This document shows, one piece after another, positions 50,076-57,900 of a stretch of DNA of 64,000 nucleotides. The translations under genes and the position numbers were made by a program. Location: contig NZ_CP067377.1 of assembly GCF_019565455.1 (NCBI RefSeq), positions 2,362,001-2,426,000 on the forward strand. The letters are read 5' to 3'. Every line of letters begins with the position of its first letter. Positions within the stretch are counted from its first letter, which is position 1. The DNA comes from Flavobacterium oreochromis. GTDB taxonomy: Bacteria > Bacteroidota > Bacteroidia > Flavobacteriales > Flavobacteriaceae. The notes beneath the pieces are model-generated. The model worked only from the letters and a program-made list of their open reading frames with translations. It was not told the DNA's origin and searched no databases.

Positions 50076-50338
50076 TTATTTTTTACTCAATGCTTTTGTC
50101 ATATCTGATGAAATAGCAGAACGTTCCATTTTTATTTTACCAGCCATAGTTTCTACAATTACTGTAGTTTCAGCTAATTCAGCTATTTTTCCGTGAATAC
50201 CACTTTTAGTAATGATTTTATCTCCAACTTTTAATGAAGATTCAAATTCTTTTTCTTTTTTATTTTTCGTTGTTGAGGTAATATTAGAAATACAAACATT
50301 ACCACAAACATTAATAAATAAGGTAAAAATTGTGTCAT
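50076..50338 (-). CDS. yajC: Preprotein translocase subunit YajC (one frameshift)
   Basis: 87 aa restored: one membrane helix (FLPYLLMFVVMFVFLILPQQ) and a soluble SH3-like tail (KVGDKIITKSGIHGKIAELA, TVIVETMAGKIKMERSAI). It joins SecDF at the Sec translocon. The frame is lost in a 5-nt run at 50263-50267 just after PQQRK. It follows the DUF1573 and nusB genes on the same strand, a common flavobacterial order. Confidence 0.85.
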
Positions 50339-50390
50339 TTTATTTAAATTACTGTTTTTGTATTATTGAATTAAGGTGTTTTTAGTAGCA

Positions 50391-50872
50391 TTATTTTTCT
50401 ACTATTATATTAGCTTTAAATGTTAAAACTTCGTTTCCTTGTTCTGTATTAGTTAGTAGGGCAACTGATTTAGTTTGCTCTCCTGATTTTCCTTTAGAAT
50501 TAAAAATAATTTTAATTTCGCCTGATTCTCCTTTTTTACAGGTGTTTTAGTCCATTCAGGAGCAGTGCATCCACAAGAAGGGCGAACCTCAATTACATAT
50601 AAATCATTTTTTCCGGTGTTAGTAAATTTAAAAATATGTTCTACTTTGTCACCTTGTTTGATTGTTCCGAAATCATGTTGAGGACTATCAAATTCTATTT
50701 TAGGATATTCTCCTGGTTTTAGTTTCTTTTTCATGCTTTCTTCTTTCATAGAAAGCATACCTTGTGGCGTAACTAAATTATTACTATCAAGTTGTTGAAC
50801 CTCAAATTCATCTTTAGATTTACAAGCAATCAATGATAGGATTGTAAAAAATGCGAAGCTGTATTTTTTCAT
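50391..50872 (-). CDS. DUF1573 lipoprotein (one frameshift)
   Basis: 160 aa restored. The N-terminus KKYSFAFFTILSLIACKSKD is a lipoprotein signal with the lipobox LIAC (Cys17). The DUF1573 domain follows as an Ig/ASPM-like fold: IEFDSPQHDFGTIKQGDKVE, FKFTNTGKNDLYVIEVRPSC and GCTAPEWT. After a one-base loss in a 6-nt run (50532-50537) the frame continues KKGESGEIKIIFNSKGKSGE to the stop at 50391. It lies 6 nt after nusB. Function unknown. Confidence 0.87.
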
Positions 50873-50878
50873 GTTGTA

Positions 50879-51820
50879 TTACATTAAGCCACGGCCCGTC
50901 TTTTTTAACTTGCCGTTTGTATTAAACTCTTTTACTAAATTATCTAAAATTCCGTTGATAAATATAGAACTTTTTGGAGTAGAATACTCTTTTGCAATCT
51001 CTAAATATTCGTTAATTGTTACTTTTACTGGTATTGAAGGGAATTTTAATAATTCACAAATAGCCATTTTTAGGATAATAGTATCAATTTCTGCAATACG
51101 TTCTACCTCCCAATTTGGTGTTTTTTCTGCAAATTCTTTAGCAAGTGCTGCTTCATTTAGGGTTGTTTTGCGGAAAAGTTGTGATACGAACTCACGATCT
51201 TCGATATCATTGAATAATTTAGGAACAAAGAATAAATCATCTTCGTTTTTAATAGCTCTTAATTGTTTAGCTATAAAGGTATTAATTAGAGGAATATCAT
51301 CTATCCAAGTTAATTTATGGTCTTCTAGATATTCATAAAGTTTTGTGTTTGGTGCTAAAATTTCGGTAAATAAATTGATGATAAAGTCTTTATCTTCTTG
51401 AAAATCGTTGGTGCGATTTATCATGTATTTTTTATAAAAATCACTTTGTTTGATTTCATTAGTGAAAATCTTTACGTATTCCTCGTGTATATGCCAGTCG
51501 TTAATTTTTCGATCTGTTAATGCTATAGATAGTGAATTACTTTCTTCTAAAAGACGAAGAACCTTATTGTTAACAAATTTTAAATTTGGATTTTTTTCTT
51601 CTCGGGTAGCTAAATATTTTTTACTAGATAAATCTAAAAACTCTTCCTCTTTCTTTCTTATTTCTAGTAATAAAGAAACGGTTACAAGATATAAATCTTG
51701 CATATTATCGATACTATTAAACAAGAATTTTTCTTCTTTTTCAATATTATCTGAATGGTTTTGATGCATTGCGTATATGGTCTGCATCACTTTTAGTCGG
51801 ATATGTCTTCTATTTAACAC
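50879..51820 (-). CDS. nusB: Transcription antitermination factor NusB, long Bacteroidota form
   Basis: A 313-aa protein of the NusB fold, more than twice the 139 aa of E. coli NusB. The conserved NusB module is C-terminal (about 190-300), with EFVSQLFRKTTLNEAALAKE, ERIAEIDTIILKMAICELL and VKVTINEYLEIAKEYSTPKS. The N-terminal MLNRRHIRLKVMQTIYAMHQ is also NusB-like, and a Lys/Glu-rich helical insertion separates them. It acts with NusE/S10 in rRNA antitermination. The start codon is GTG. First gene of nusB-DUF1573-yajC. Confidence 0.9.
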   Translation of the reverse strand: MLNRRHIRLKVMQTIYAMHQNHSDNIEKEEKFLFNSIDNMQDLYLVTVSLLLEIRKKEEEFLDLSSKKYLATREEKNPNLKFVNNKVLRLLEESNSLSIALTDRKINDWHIHEEYVKIFTNEIKQSDFYKKYMINRTNDFQEDKDFIINLFTEILAPNTKLYEYLEDHKLTWIDDIPLINTFIAKQLRAIKNEDDLFFVPKLFNDIEDREFVSQLFRKTTLNEAALAKEFAEKTPNWEVERIAEIDTIILKMAICELLKFPSIPVKVTINEYLEIAKEYSTPKSSIFINGILDNLVKEFNTNGKLKKTGRGLM

Positions 51821-51846
51821 CTTTGTAAGAACTTTTAAAAATTAAC

Positions 51847-51871
51847 GAAGCGAAAGAGTTTCTTTCGCTTC
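51847..51871 (-). terminator. Terminator of the amino-acid dehydrogenase gene
   Basis: 11-bp perfect stem GAAGCGAAAGA / TCTTTCGCTTC with a 3-nt loop, followed leftward by a T/A-rich tract. It lies just upstream of nusB. Confidence 0.75.
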
Positions 51872-51964
51872 GCAAAATACATATTTTTTGTAGATTAAAA
51901 TATTTTAACGAAAAGAAGTAATTAACAATTTTTGTTGTACTTTTTTGTTTTTTTAATCATTGAA

Positions 51965-53068
51965 TTATTTAGCTAATTCTTTCTTTCTTAGATCAATACG
52001 GTTTTGAGCAATTTTGAAAGCAGCTTCGTGAGTTGTAATATTGTTAGTATCTGCATAATCAAATATTTCTAAAGTAGTGTTAAAAATATTTTCTGTTCTA
52101 CGCATAGCTTCTTCTTTACCATAGTTTGCTATTTCTCCGTATACATTAATAATACCACCAGCATTGATTAAAAAGTCAGGAGCGTACAAAATTCCTTTTT
52201 CTTTTAACATTTGACCGTGGCGTACTTCATCAGCTAATTGATTGTTAGCAGCACCAGCGATTACTTTAGCTTGTAATTTATTAATAGTATCATCATTTAC
52301 AGTTGCGCCTAAAGCACAAGGAGCATAAATATCTACATCGGCAGCATATAAATCATCTCCTTGGAAAATTTTAGCACCATACTTGTTTCCTATTTCAGTT
52401 AAACGAGCTTCGTTAATATCAGAGATAACAACTTTTGCGCCTTCATTTGTTAAATATTCAACTAAGGTTTCTCCTACATGACCAATACCTTGTACTAAAA
52501 CTTTTTTCCCGTCTAAATTTTCAGAACCAAATTTGTATTTAGCAGCAGCTTTCATTCCCATGTATACACCATATGCTGTAACTGGAGACGGATTTCCTGA
52601 TCCTCCTATAGATTCAGAAATACCTGTTACGTGTGCTGTGTGTTGGCGGATTAAATCCATATCTGGAGTAGTAGTTCCAACATCCTCAGCCGTAATATAA
52701 CGTCCGCTTAATGAATTTACGAATTGGCCAAATTTAGCAATCATTTCAGGGGTCTTGTCAACTTTTGAATCACCAATGATTACTGCTTTACCACCTCCTA
52801 AATTTAAACCAGAGATAGCAGATTTAAAAGTCATTCCTCGAGACAAACGCAGTACATCATTTAATGCTTCCCACTCGTTTGTGTATTTCCACATTCTAGT
52901 TCCTCCTAATGCAGGGCCTAAAACCGTGTTATGGATACCAATTATTGCTTTTAAACCAGTATCTTTGTCGTGGCAAAAAACAATTTGTTCGTGATTATCA
53001 AATGAAACTTGACCAAATACAGGGTCAACTTTATGTAATTCACTTGCTTTTACAGATTCAGTAATCAT
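51965..53068 (-). CDS. Leucine/valine/phenylalanine-type amino-acid dehydrogenase
   Basis: A 367-aa NAD-dependent oxidoreductase of the Glu/Leu/Phe/Val dehydrogenase family, removing the amino group of branched-chain amino acids. The catalytic lysines are in GLNLGGGKAVIIGD and in the upstream GMTFKSAISG. The NAD domain has VLVQGIGHVGETLVEYL and VISDINEARLTEIG, and APDFLINAGGIINVYGE closes the site. The PALGGTRMW motif is typical of the leucine-dehydrogenase branch. Exact substrate not provable here. Confidence 0.9.
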   Translation of the reverse strand: MITESVKASELHKVDPVFGQVSFDNHEQIVFCHDKDTGLKAIIGIHNTVLGPALGGTRMWKYTNEWEALNDVLRLSRGMTFKSAISGLNLGGGKAVIIGDSKVDKTPEMIAKFGQFVNSLSGRYITAEDVGTTTPDMDLIRQHTAHVTGISESIGGSGNPSPVTAYGVYMGMKAAAKYKFGSENLDGKKVLVQGIGHVGETLVEYLTNEGAKVVISDINEARLTEIGNKYGAKIFQGDDLYAADVDIYAPCALGATVNDDTINKLQAKVIAGAANNQLADEVRHGQMLKEKGILYAPDFLINAGGIINVYGEIANYGKEEAMRRTENIFNTTLEIFDYADTNNITTHEAAFKIAQNRIDLRKKELAK

Positions 53069-53114
53069 AATGAATGTTTTTAAAATAGTATGGTTTGTTT
53101 TTTTTAAACCGTTG

Positions 53115-53146
53115 CAAAATTACGCTTTTCTATTAATTTTTTGCAA
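53115..53146 (-). promoter_or_regulatory. Dehydrogenase promoter: TTG (53144-53146), 21 nt, TAATTTTG (53115-53122)
   Basis: Two-part Bacteroidota promoter on the minus strand, 46 nt upstream of the dehydrogenase ATG. Confidence 0.65.
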
Positions 53147-53267
53147 TTATAAGCTAAAATATTTAGTTCTAATTATAAAAAATAAAATTTTATTTTCGCT
53201 AAATTACTGTTTGAATATTAAAGTTTTATTGAAGTATTTTTATTTAAAACGTTTTTATTTTGAAAAA

Positions 53268-55034
53268 ATGAAAGAGCTTAGATATATTAATCTTTATTTT
53301 TTAAAGTATAAATACCATTTTTTTGGAGGAATTTTAATAACAATAATTGCTCAGTTTTTTTCCTTGTATACTCCTGAGTTAATAGGGGATTCTATTACTG
53401 AAATAGAGCAATATTTTAGGTATAATAAATCTAGTTCAACTGAAATAAGATATAATCTTAAAAATTATATCATTCTCATTTTAGGAGCTACTTTATTTGC
53501 TGGTTTTTTGACTTTTTTAATGCGTCAAACTTTAATTGTCATGTCACGTCATGTAGAATATGATATAAAAAATGAGGTATTTAAAAAATATGAAATTCTT
53601 AGTCAAAGTTTTTATGTAGAAAATAGAACAGGTGATTTGATGAATCGTATTACAGAAGATATAGCACGGGTAAGAATGTATGTTGGACCAGCGGTTATGT
53701 ATACAATTAATACAATAATTAGATTTGCCATTATTATTTTTTATATGATAAAAATATCAAAAATACTAACAATAGTCGTATTATTACCATTGCCATTATT
53801 AGCTTACGCTATTTTTAAAATAAGTTCAGAAATTAATAGAAAAAGTACTGATTTTCAACAAAATTTATCTAAACTTACCAGTTTTGTGCAAGAGTATTTT
53901 TCAGGAATTAGAGTTGTTAAATCTTATCATATTCAGTTTTTTAAAGAATTAGAACTTAATGAACTCTCAAAACTTAACTATAAAAAAAGTATTGATTTGG
54001 CTAAAACACAAGCTTTTTTTGCTCCTTTAATGTTGTTATTAATAGGTTTAAGTAATTTATTAGTAATTTCCGTTGGGGGTTATATGTATATACAAGGTTC
54101 TTTGTTAAATCTTGGTGTTATAGCTAAGTTTATACTTTATATTAACATGTTAATTTGGCCAGTAACTTCTATAGGTTGGGTTTCCTCTTTAGTGCAAGAG
54201 GCAGAAGCTTCTCAGAAAAGAATTAATGAGTTTTTAAAAATTGTGCCAGAAATAAAAGATGAATTAGAGGAGTCTAAACCTTTTGATTCAATTAATACTA
54301 TAGAATTTAAAAATGTAAATTTTTATTACCCTGATAATAAAGAATTAGTATTGAGAGATATATCCTTTAATATAAAAAAAGGTGAAAGAGTAGTAATAAT
54401 AGGTTCTACAGGTTCTGGTAAAACAAGTCTTTTATCACTTATTCCTAGATTATATGATGTATTGGAAGGAACTGTTTTTATAAATGGAGTAGATGTAAAA
54501 GAAATTCAATTGCAGAAATTAAGGAAATCTATAAGCATGGTACCTCAAGAAGCTTTTTTGTTTTCAGATACAATTTTTAATAATATTTGTTTTGGTAAAG
54601 AAAATGCAACTTTGGAAGATGTAATAAAAGTAGCAAAAAAAGCTGTTATTCATGACAATATAGAAGGATTTAAAGAAGGATATCAAACCTTGTTAGGCGA
54701 AAGAGGGATTAGTCTTTCAGGAGGACAAAAACAACGTGTGTCTATAGCTCGTGCTTTAATAAAAGATGATAATGTATTATTGTTAGATGATAGTTTGTCA
54801 GCTGTAGATACAGAAACAGAAGAACAGATTTTAAGTAATTTAGAGAAGTATTCTGGTAATCAAATGGTTGTCATGGTGACTCATCGTATTTCATCAGCTA
54901 AAAGTGCAGATAAAATAATAGTTTTACAAGAAGGGAGAATTATTCAGCAAGGAACTCATAATCAGTTAGTAAATCAAGAAGGATATTATAAAAAGTTATA
55001 TTTAAAACAATTAACTGAAAAAGATTTTGAATAA
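53268..55034 (+). CDS. ABC exporter, fused membrane and ATPase domains
   Basis: A 588-aa half-transporter. Residues 1-320 hold six membrane helices, and residues 340-588 hold the nucleotide-binding domain with Walker A IGSTGSGKTS, the Q-loop MVPQEAFLF, signature SLSGGQKQR, Walker B VLLLDDSLSAVD and the H-loop MVTHRIS. Walker B ends DD, not DE, so the usual catalytic glutamate is Asp as in some heterodimeric exporters. An open frame extends back to 53070, but it lies over the divergent promoter; the ATG at 53268 gives the normal length. Lipid or drug export is likely. Confidence 0.9.
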   Translation: MKELRYINLYFLKYKYHFFGGILITIIAQFFSLYTPELIGDSITEIEQYFRYNKSSSTEIRYNLKNYIILILGATLFAGFLTFLMRQTLIVMSRHVEYDIKNEVFKKYEILSQSFYVENRTGDLMNRITEDIARVRMYVGPAVMYTINTIIRFAIIIFYMIKISKILTIVVLLPLPLLAYAIFKISSEINRKSTDFQQNLSKLTSFVQEYFSGIRVVKSYHIQFFKELELNELSKLNYKKSIDLAKTQAFFAPLMLLLIGLSNLLVISVGGYMYIQGSLLNLGVIAKFILYINMLIWPVTSIGWVSSLVQEAEASQKRINEFLKIVPEIKDELEESKPFDSINTIEFKNVNFYYPDNKELVLRDISFNIKKGERVVIIGSTGSGKTSLLSLIPRLYDVLEGTVFINGVDVKEIQLQKLRKSISMVPQEAFLFSDTIFNNICFGKENATLEDVIKVAKKAVIHDNIEGFKEGYQTLLGERGISLSGGQKQRVSIARALIKDDNVLLLDDSLSAVDTETEEQILSNLEKYSGNQMVVMVTHRISSAKSADKIIVLQEGRIIQQGTHNQLVNQEGYYKKLYLKQLTEKDFE

Positions 55035-55099
55035 ATATTTGGCTGTAAATATTTTTTTTTACAAATTTGGGCATCACAACACAAAATAATTTTGATAGA

Positions 55100-55471
55100 A
55101 TGAGAATGAACGAAAACGAAATGTTAGAAAAAGAAGAAATTTTTTCTAAAGTATTACGTGCAGGACGAAGAACTTATTTCTTTGATGTGCGTTCCACAAA
55201 GGCAGATGACTACTACATCACAATTACGGAAAGTAAAAAATTCACGGAGGATGATGGGTCTTTTCATTTTAAAAAGCATAAAATCTATTTATATAAAGAA
55301 GATTTTGCTGCATTTAAAGACATTTTAGATGAAATGACATCTTATGTTTTAGATCAAAAAGGCGAAGAAGTAATTTCTGAACGTCATCAAAAAGATTTTA
55401 AAAAGGAATATCAAAGAGAAGGAGAAAGTTTAAGAAGTTCTTTTACGGATATTGATTTCGATGATATTTAA
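55100..55471 (+). CDS. DUF3276 / PUR-domain nucleic-acid-binding protein
   Basis: A 123-aa protein of the bacterial Pur-alpha-like family (DUF3276), known to bind single-stranded DNA/RNA in spirochetes and Bacteroidota. The PUR repeat is visible: EIFSKVLRAGRRTYFFDVRS, TKADDYYITITESKK, FHFKKHKIYLYKEDFAAFKD. The acidic tail ends TDIDFDDI. An in-frame TTG at 55067 exists, but ATG 55100 (or 55106) fits the family. It lies 65 nt after the ABC exporter. Confidence 0.85.
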   Translation: MRMNENEMLEKEEIFSKVLRAGRRTYFFDVRSTKADDYYITITESKKFTEDDGSFHFKKHKIYLYKEDFAAFKDILDEMTSYVLDQKGEEVISERHQKDFKKEYQREGESLRSSFTDIDFDDI

Positions 55472-55497
55472 TTAAATTTAAAGTAATTTTATTTTAG

Positions 55498-55529
55498 AAG
55501 GGTTGATTTTTTAAATTAGCCCTTTTTTT
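55498..55529 (+). terminator. Terminator after the DUF3276 gene
   Basis: AAGGGTTGA (55498-55506) pairs with TTAGCCCTT (55516-55524), with two G-U pairs, a 9-nt loop and a T7 tail. Confidence 0.75.
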
Positions 55530-55625
55530 ATATTACAGGGTTTGAAATTATTAGTTTGTTAATTTTGAAGAATATAGTTTTTTAGATTTAGGATTTTTTT
55601 AAAAAAGCTATTTATTTTTAAAAAG

Positions 55626-55651
55626 ATACCCATTACTTTTATAATGGGTAT
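55626..55651 (-). terminator. Terminator of the oxoamine synthase gene
   Basis: 10-bp perfect stem ATACCCATTA / TAATGGGTAT with a 6-nt loop; on the minus strand it is followed by a T4/A-rich tract. Confidence 0.8.
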
Positions 55652-55689
55652 TTTATGTAATTTTTATATACAATAAGACTATTGAAGTT

Positions 55690-56949
55690 TTAAGATACAT
55701 TTTCAACATTAGCTTCAGCTAAAGTTTTGTAAGTACCATTGCTTAATTTTTCGCGAATTGCTTCAAAAGCAGCTAATGTTTCGTCTATATCTGCAATAGT
55801 GTGAGATGCAGTAGGGATCATGCGTAATAGTATAATTCCTTTAGGAATAACAGGGTATACTACGATAGATAAAAAGATGTTGTAGTTTTCTCGTAAGTCA
55901 TTAACCATTACCATAGCTTCTGGTATAGAACCTTCTAAGTATACTGGGGTAACACAAGTGTTAGTGTCGCCAATGTTAAATCCTCTTGATTTTAAACCAT
56001 TTTGTAGATAATTTACGTTTTCCCAAAGTTTATTTTTCAACTCAGGCATTGTGCGTAGCATTTCTAAACGTTTTAAAGCTCCTACGGTAAATATCATAGG
56101 TAGAGACTTGGCAAACATTTGCGAACGTAAGTTGTATTTTAAATAGTCAATAATATCTTTGTCTCCTGCTACAAAAGCACCTATACTAGCCATTGATTTA
56201 GCAAAAGTAGAAAAATATATATCTATACCGTCTTGACAACCTTGCTCTTCGCCAGCTCCAGCACCTGTTTTTCCTAAAGTACCAAAACCATGTGCATCGT
56301 CTACTAACAAACGGAAATTGTATTTTTCTTTTAGAGCAACAATTTCTTTTAGTTTGCCTTGTTGTCCGCGCATTCCAAAGACACCTTCGGTAATTACTAA
56401 AATACCTCCTCCTAATTCGTTTGCCATTTTAGTCGCTCGTTGTAGATTTTTTTCAAGGCTTTCTACATCGTTGTGTTTATAAGTAAAGCGTTTACCCATG
56501 TGTAAGCGAACACCGTCAATGATACAGCCATGTGAATCTACATCGTATACAATAACATCATTTTTAGTTACTAAAGCATCAATAGTAGAAACCATACCTT
56601 GGTATCCAAAGTTCAATAAATAAGCAGCTTCTTTATCTACAAACGATGCTAGTTCGTCTTGTAGTTGTTCGTGTAAGGTTGTATGTCCACTCATCATACG
56701 AGCTCCCATTGGATAGGCAGCTCCATATTGTTGAGAAGCTTCAGCATCAATTTTTCTAATTTCAGGATGATTAGCTAAACCTAAATAATCATTGATAGAC
56801 CAATTTAAAATTTCTTTACCATGAAACTTCATGCGAGGGCCTAGTTCGCCTTCAAGTTTAGGAAATACATAGTAACCTTCAGCTTGCGATGCCCATTTTC
56901 CTAATGGACCTTTATTGTTTTGAATTCTTTCGAATAAGTCTTTTACCAT
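55690..56949 (-). CDS. Alpha-oxoamine synthase (serine palmitoyltransferase / cysteate acyltransferase / KBL type)
   Basis: A 419-aa fold-I PLP enzyme that joins an amino acid to an acyl-CoA or acyl-ACP with loss of CO2. GMVSTIDALVTKNDVIVYDV, DSHGCIIDG, the PLP-ring DDAHGFGTLG (217-226) and the Schiff-base lysine in FSTFAKSMASIG (K251) are present. Family members in Bacteroidota make sphingolipid or sulfonolipid bases. The highly conserved flavobacterial type seen here is usually annotated only as an aminotransferase. The choice between serine, cysteate and glycine as substrate is open. Confidence 0.85.
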   Translation of the reverse strand: MVKDLFERIQNNKGPLGKWASQAEGYYVFPKLEGELGPRMKFHGKEILNWSINDYLGLANHPEIRKIDAEASQQYGAAYPMGARMMSGHTTLHEQLQDELASFVDKEAAYLLNFGYQGMVSTIDALVTKNDVIVYDVDSHGCIIDGVRLHMGKRFTYKHNDVESLEKNLQRATKMANELGGGILVITEGVFGMRGQQGKLKEIVALKEKYNFRLLVDDAHGFGTLGKTGAGAGEEQGCQDGIDIYFSTFAKSMASIGAFVAGDKDIIDYLKYNLRSQMFAKSLPMIFTVGALKRLEMLRTMPELKNKLWENVNYLQNGLKSRGFNIGDTNTCVTPVYLEGSIPEAMVMVNDLRENYNIFLSIVVYPVIPKGIILLRMIPTASHTIADIDETLAAFEAIREKLSNGTYKTLAEANVENVS

Positions 56950-56975
56950 CTTATTATTGGATTAAAAAATCATCG

Positions 56976-56983
56976 CAAAAATA
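56976..56983 (-). promoter_or_regulatory. -7 element TATTTTTG of the oxoamine synthase
   Basis: TAnnTTTG match on the minus strand, 27 nt upstream of the ATG at 56949. It lies just beyond the terminator of ncRNA A, so the gene has its own promoter. Confidence 0.6.
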
Positions 56984-57026
56984 TGAATTAATACGGATTA
57001 AATTAAAAAATGGAGCAACAATAAAT

Positions 57027-57247
57027 AAAAAAAGTCATACTCTGAACAGTATGACTTTTCTTGATAATTTTAAACGATCAATGTAATTCTCCAAAAACAA
57101 ATAACGAGATAAAGCGTATTGTTTTACTAAAAATAAGAAGTGTTAAGAAGAAAACTACTCAATTAAATAATACGAAATATTTTTTAGTAAATCTTTACTC
57201 GCCTAGATCATTTAAAAATAAAAAAATGTTTATTTGACTAAGCAATG
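57027..57247 (-). ncRNA. Structured noncoding RNA A (paralogue of RNA B)
   Basis: About 220 nt, minus strand. It is bounded by TAAATTTG at 57253-57260 and an intrinsic terminator (GTCATAC stem, 57031-57058, then T7). Inside are nested stems: P1 57068-57079 with 57206-57217 (12 bp, one G-U), P2 57105-57114 with 57193-57201 (one bulge) and P3 57123-57133 with 57181-57191 (11 bp). A single-stranded segment containing TTTGTTTTTGGAGA between P1 and P2 is conserved with RNA B. No ORF of note. I cannot name the family; an Rfam flavobacterial motif is possible. Confidence 0.75.
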
Positions 57248-57252
57248 CTGCG

Positions 57253-57311
57253 CAAATTTAGGCAACAATTATTTAATGGTATTACGGGTTTTCCGTACAT
57301 TTTGTTAAATG
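57253..57311 (-). promoter_or_regulatory. Promoter and upstream dyad of ncRNA A
   Basis: The -7 box TAAATTTG (57253-57260) is preceded, 23 nt upstream, by the dyad ACGG-AAAAC-CCGT (57284-57296 in plus coordinates) and then AACAAAATGT. The same arrangement and spacing precede ncRNA B. No TTTG -33 box is present, so activation by a DNA-binding protein at the dyad is plausible. Confidence 0.6.
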
Positions 57312-57344
57312 TTTTTATTGTTGTTTTGAATAGCTGATTTCAAG

Positions 57345-57559
57345 AAAAAAAAGCCATACAATTTGTATGGCTATTTCTTTAAATTTTTAAACGATAATTG
57401 TATATCTCCCAAAAACAAAATAAAGATAAAGTTTTGGTACTAGTATAACCAATAATTTTCGTTTATAAAATTATTGAAAAAATACCAAAATGCGGATCGT
57501 AAGTTTACTTTATCAAAAAAAACGTTTAAAAATTTAGTTTGTTTACTTGATTAAGAACG
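57345..57559 (-). ncRNA. Structured noncoding RNA B (paralogue of RNA A)
   Basis: About 215 nt, minus strand, between TACATTTG (57565-57572) and a terminator (AGCCATAC / GTATGGCT, 57352-57372, then T8). Stems: P1 57381-57393 with 57523-57535 (13 bp perfect), P2 57425-57431 with 57508-57514, P3 57432-57439 with 57483-57490, and apical P4 57450-57459 with 57467-57476 (10 bp perfect). P1-P3 sit in the same order as in RNA A but with different sequences. The linker TTTGTTTTTGGGAGATATAC is shared with A. Confidence 0.75.
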
Positions 57560-57564
57560 TATTA

Positions 57565-57623
57565 CAAATGTAAAGTACTCTTATTAAAAAATATTACGGT
57601 TTTACCATATATTTTGTTAAACT
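57565..57623 (-). promoter_or_regulatory. Promoter and upstream dyad of ncRNA B
   Basis: The -7 box TACATTTG (57565-57572) is preceded 23 nt upstream by GGT-AAA-ACC (dyad within 57596-57608) and AACAAAATAT. The dyad bases differ from those of ncRNA A but the symmetry is kept. Confidence 0.6.
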
Positions 57624-57848
57624 TTATTTGGTTTTTAAAGAAGTTTTTAGCCTCTTTTAGCTACTTAATATAGGAGTATGATGGATTATATCTTTAAAAA
57701 TATAATGACCATTTTATAAGAGAGGCTGTAATTATTAAAGAAGAATATTGTATTCTCTTAAATAGGAGATAGTATAAAAAACTTTTTAATTTTTATTAAT
57801 TGTATTGTGAATAAAAAGATTATTGGGATGGAATTGTTTTAAAAAAAA
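57624..57848. other. Intergenic region between ncRNA B and transketolase
   Basis: No gene recognised. An 11-bp stem (AGCCTCTTTTA 57649-57659 with TAAGAGAGGCT 57717-57727, one G-U on the plus strand) encloses 57 nt; its role is unknown. Confidence 0.4.
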
Positions 57849-57875
57849 GCTACCTTAAAATAATTATTAGGTAGC
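57849..57875 (-). terminator. Terminator of the transketolase genes
   Basis: GCTACCT (57849-57855) and AGGTAGC (57869-57875) form a 7-bp stem with a 13-nt loop; on the minus strand it is followed by T8. Confidence 0.8.
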
Positions 57876-57900
57876 CTTTTGTGTTTTTTTAAAAACAGAA

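Noticed and set aside
53070..53267. 66-residue N-terminal extension of the ABC exporter
   Set aside because: It covers the divergent dehydrogenase promoter and has no family counterpart; the ATG at 53268 gives a normal exporter.
56950..57900. Possible CRISPR array or simple repeat because of the repeated blocks
   Set aside because: There are only two long units with divergent stems, no short direct repeats with unique spacers and no cas genes.
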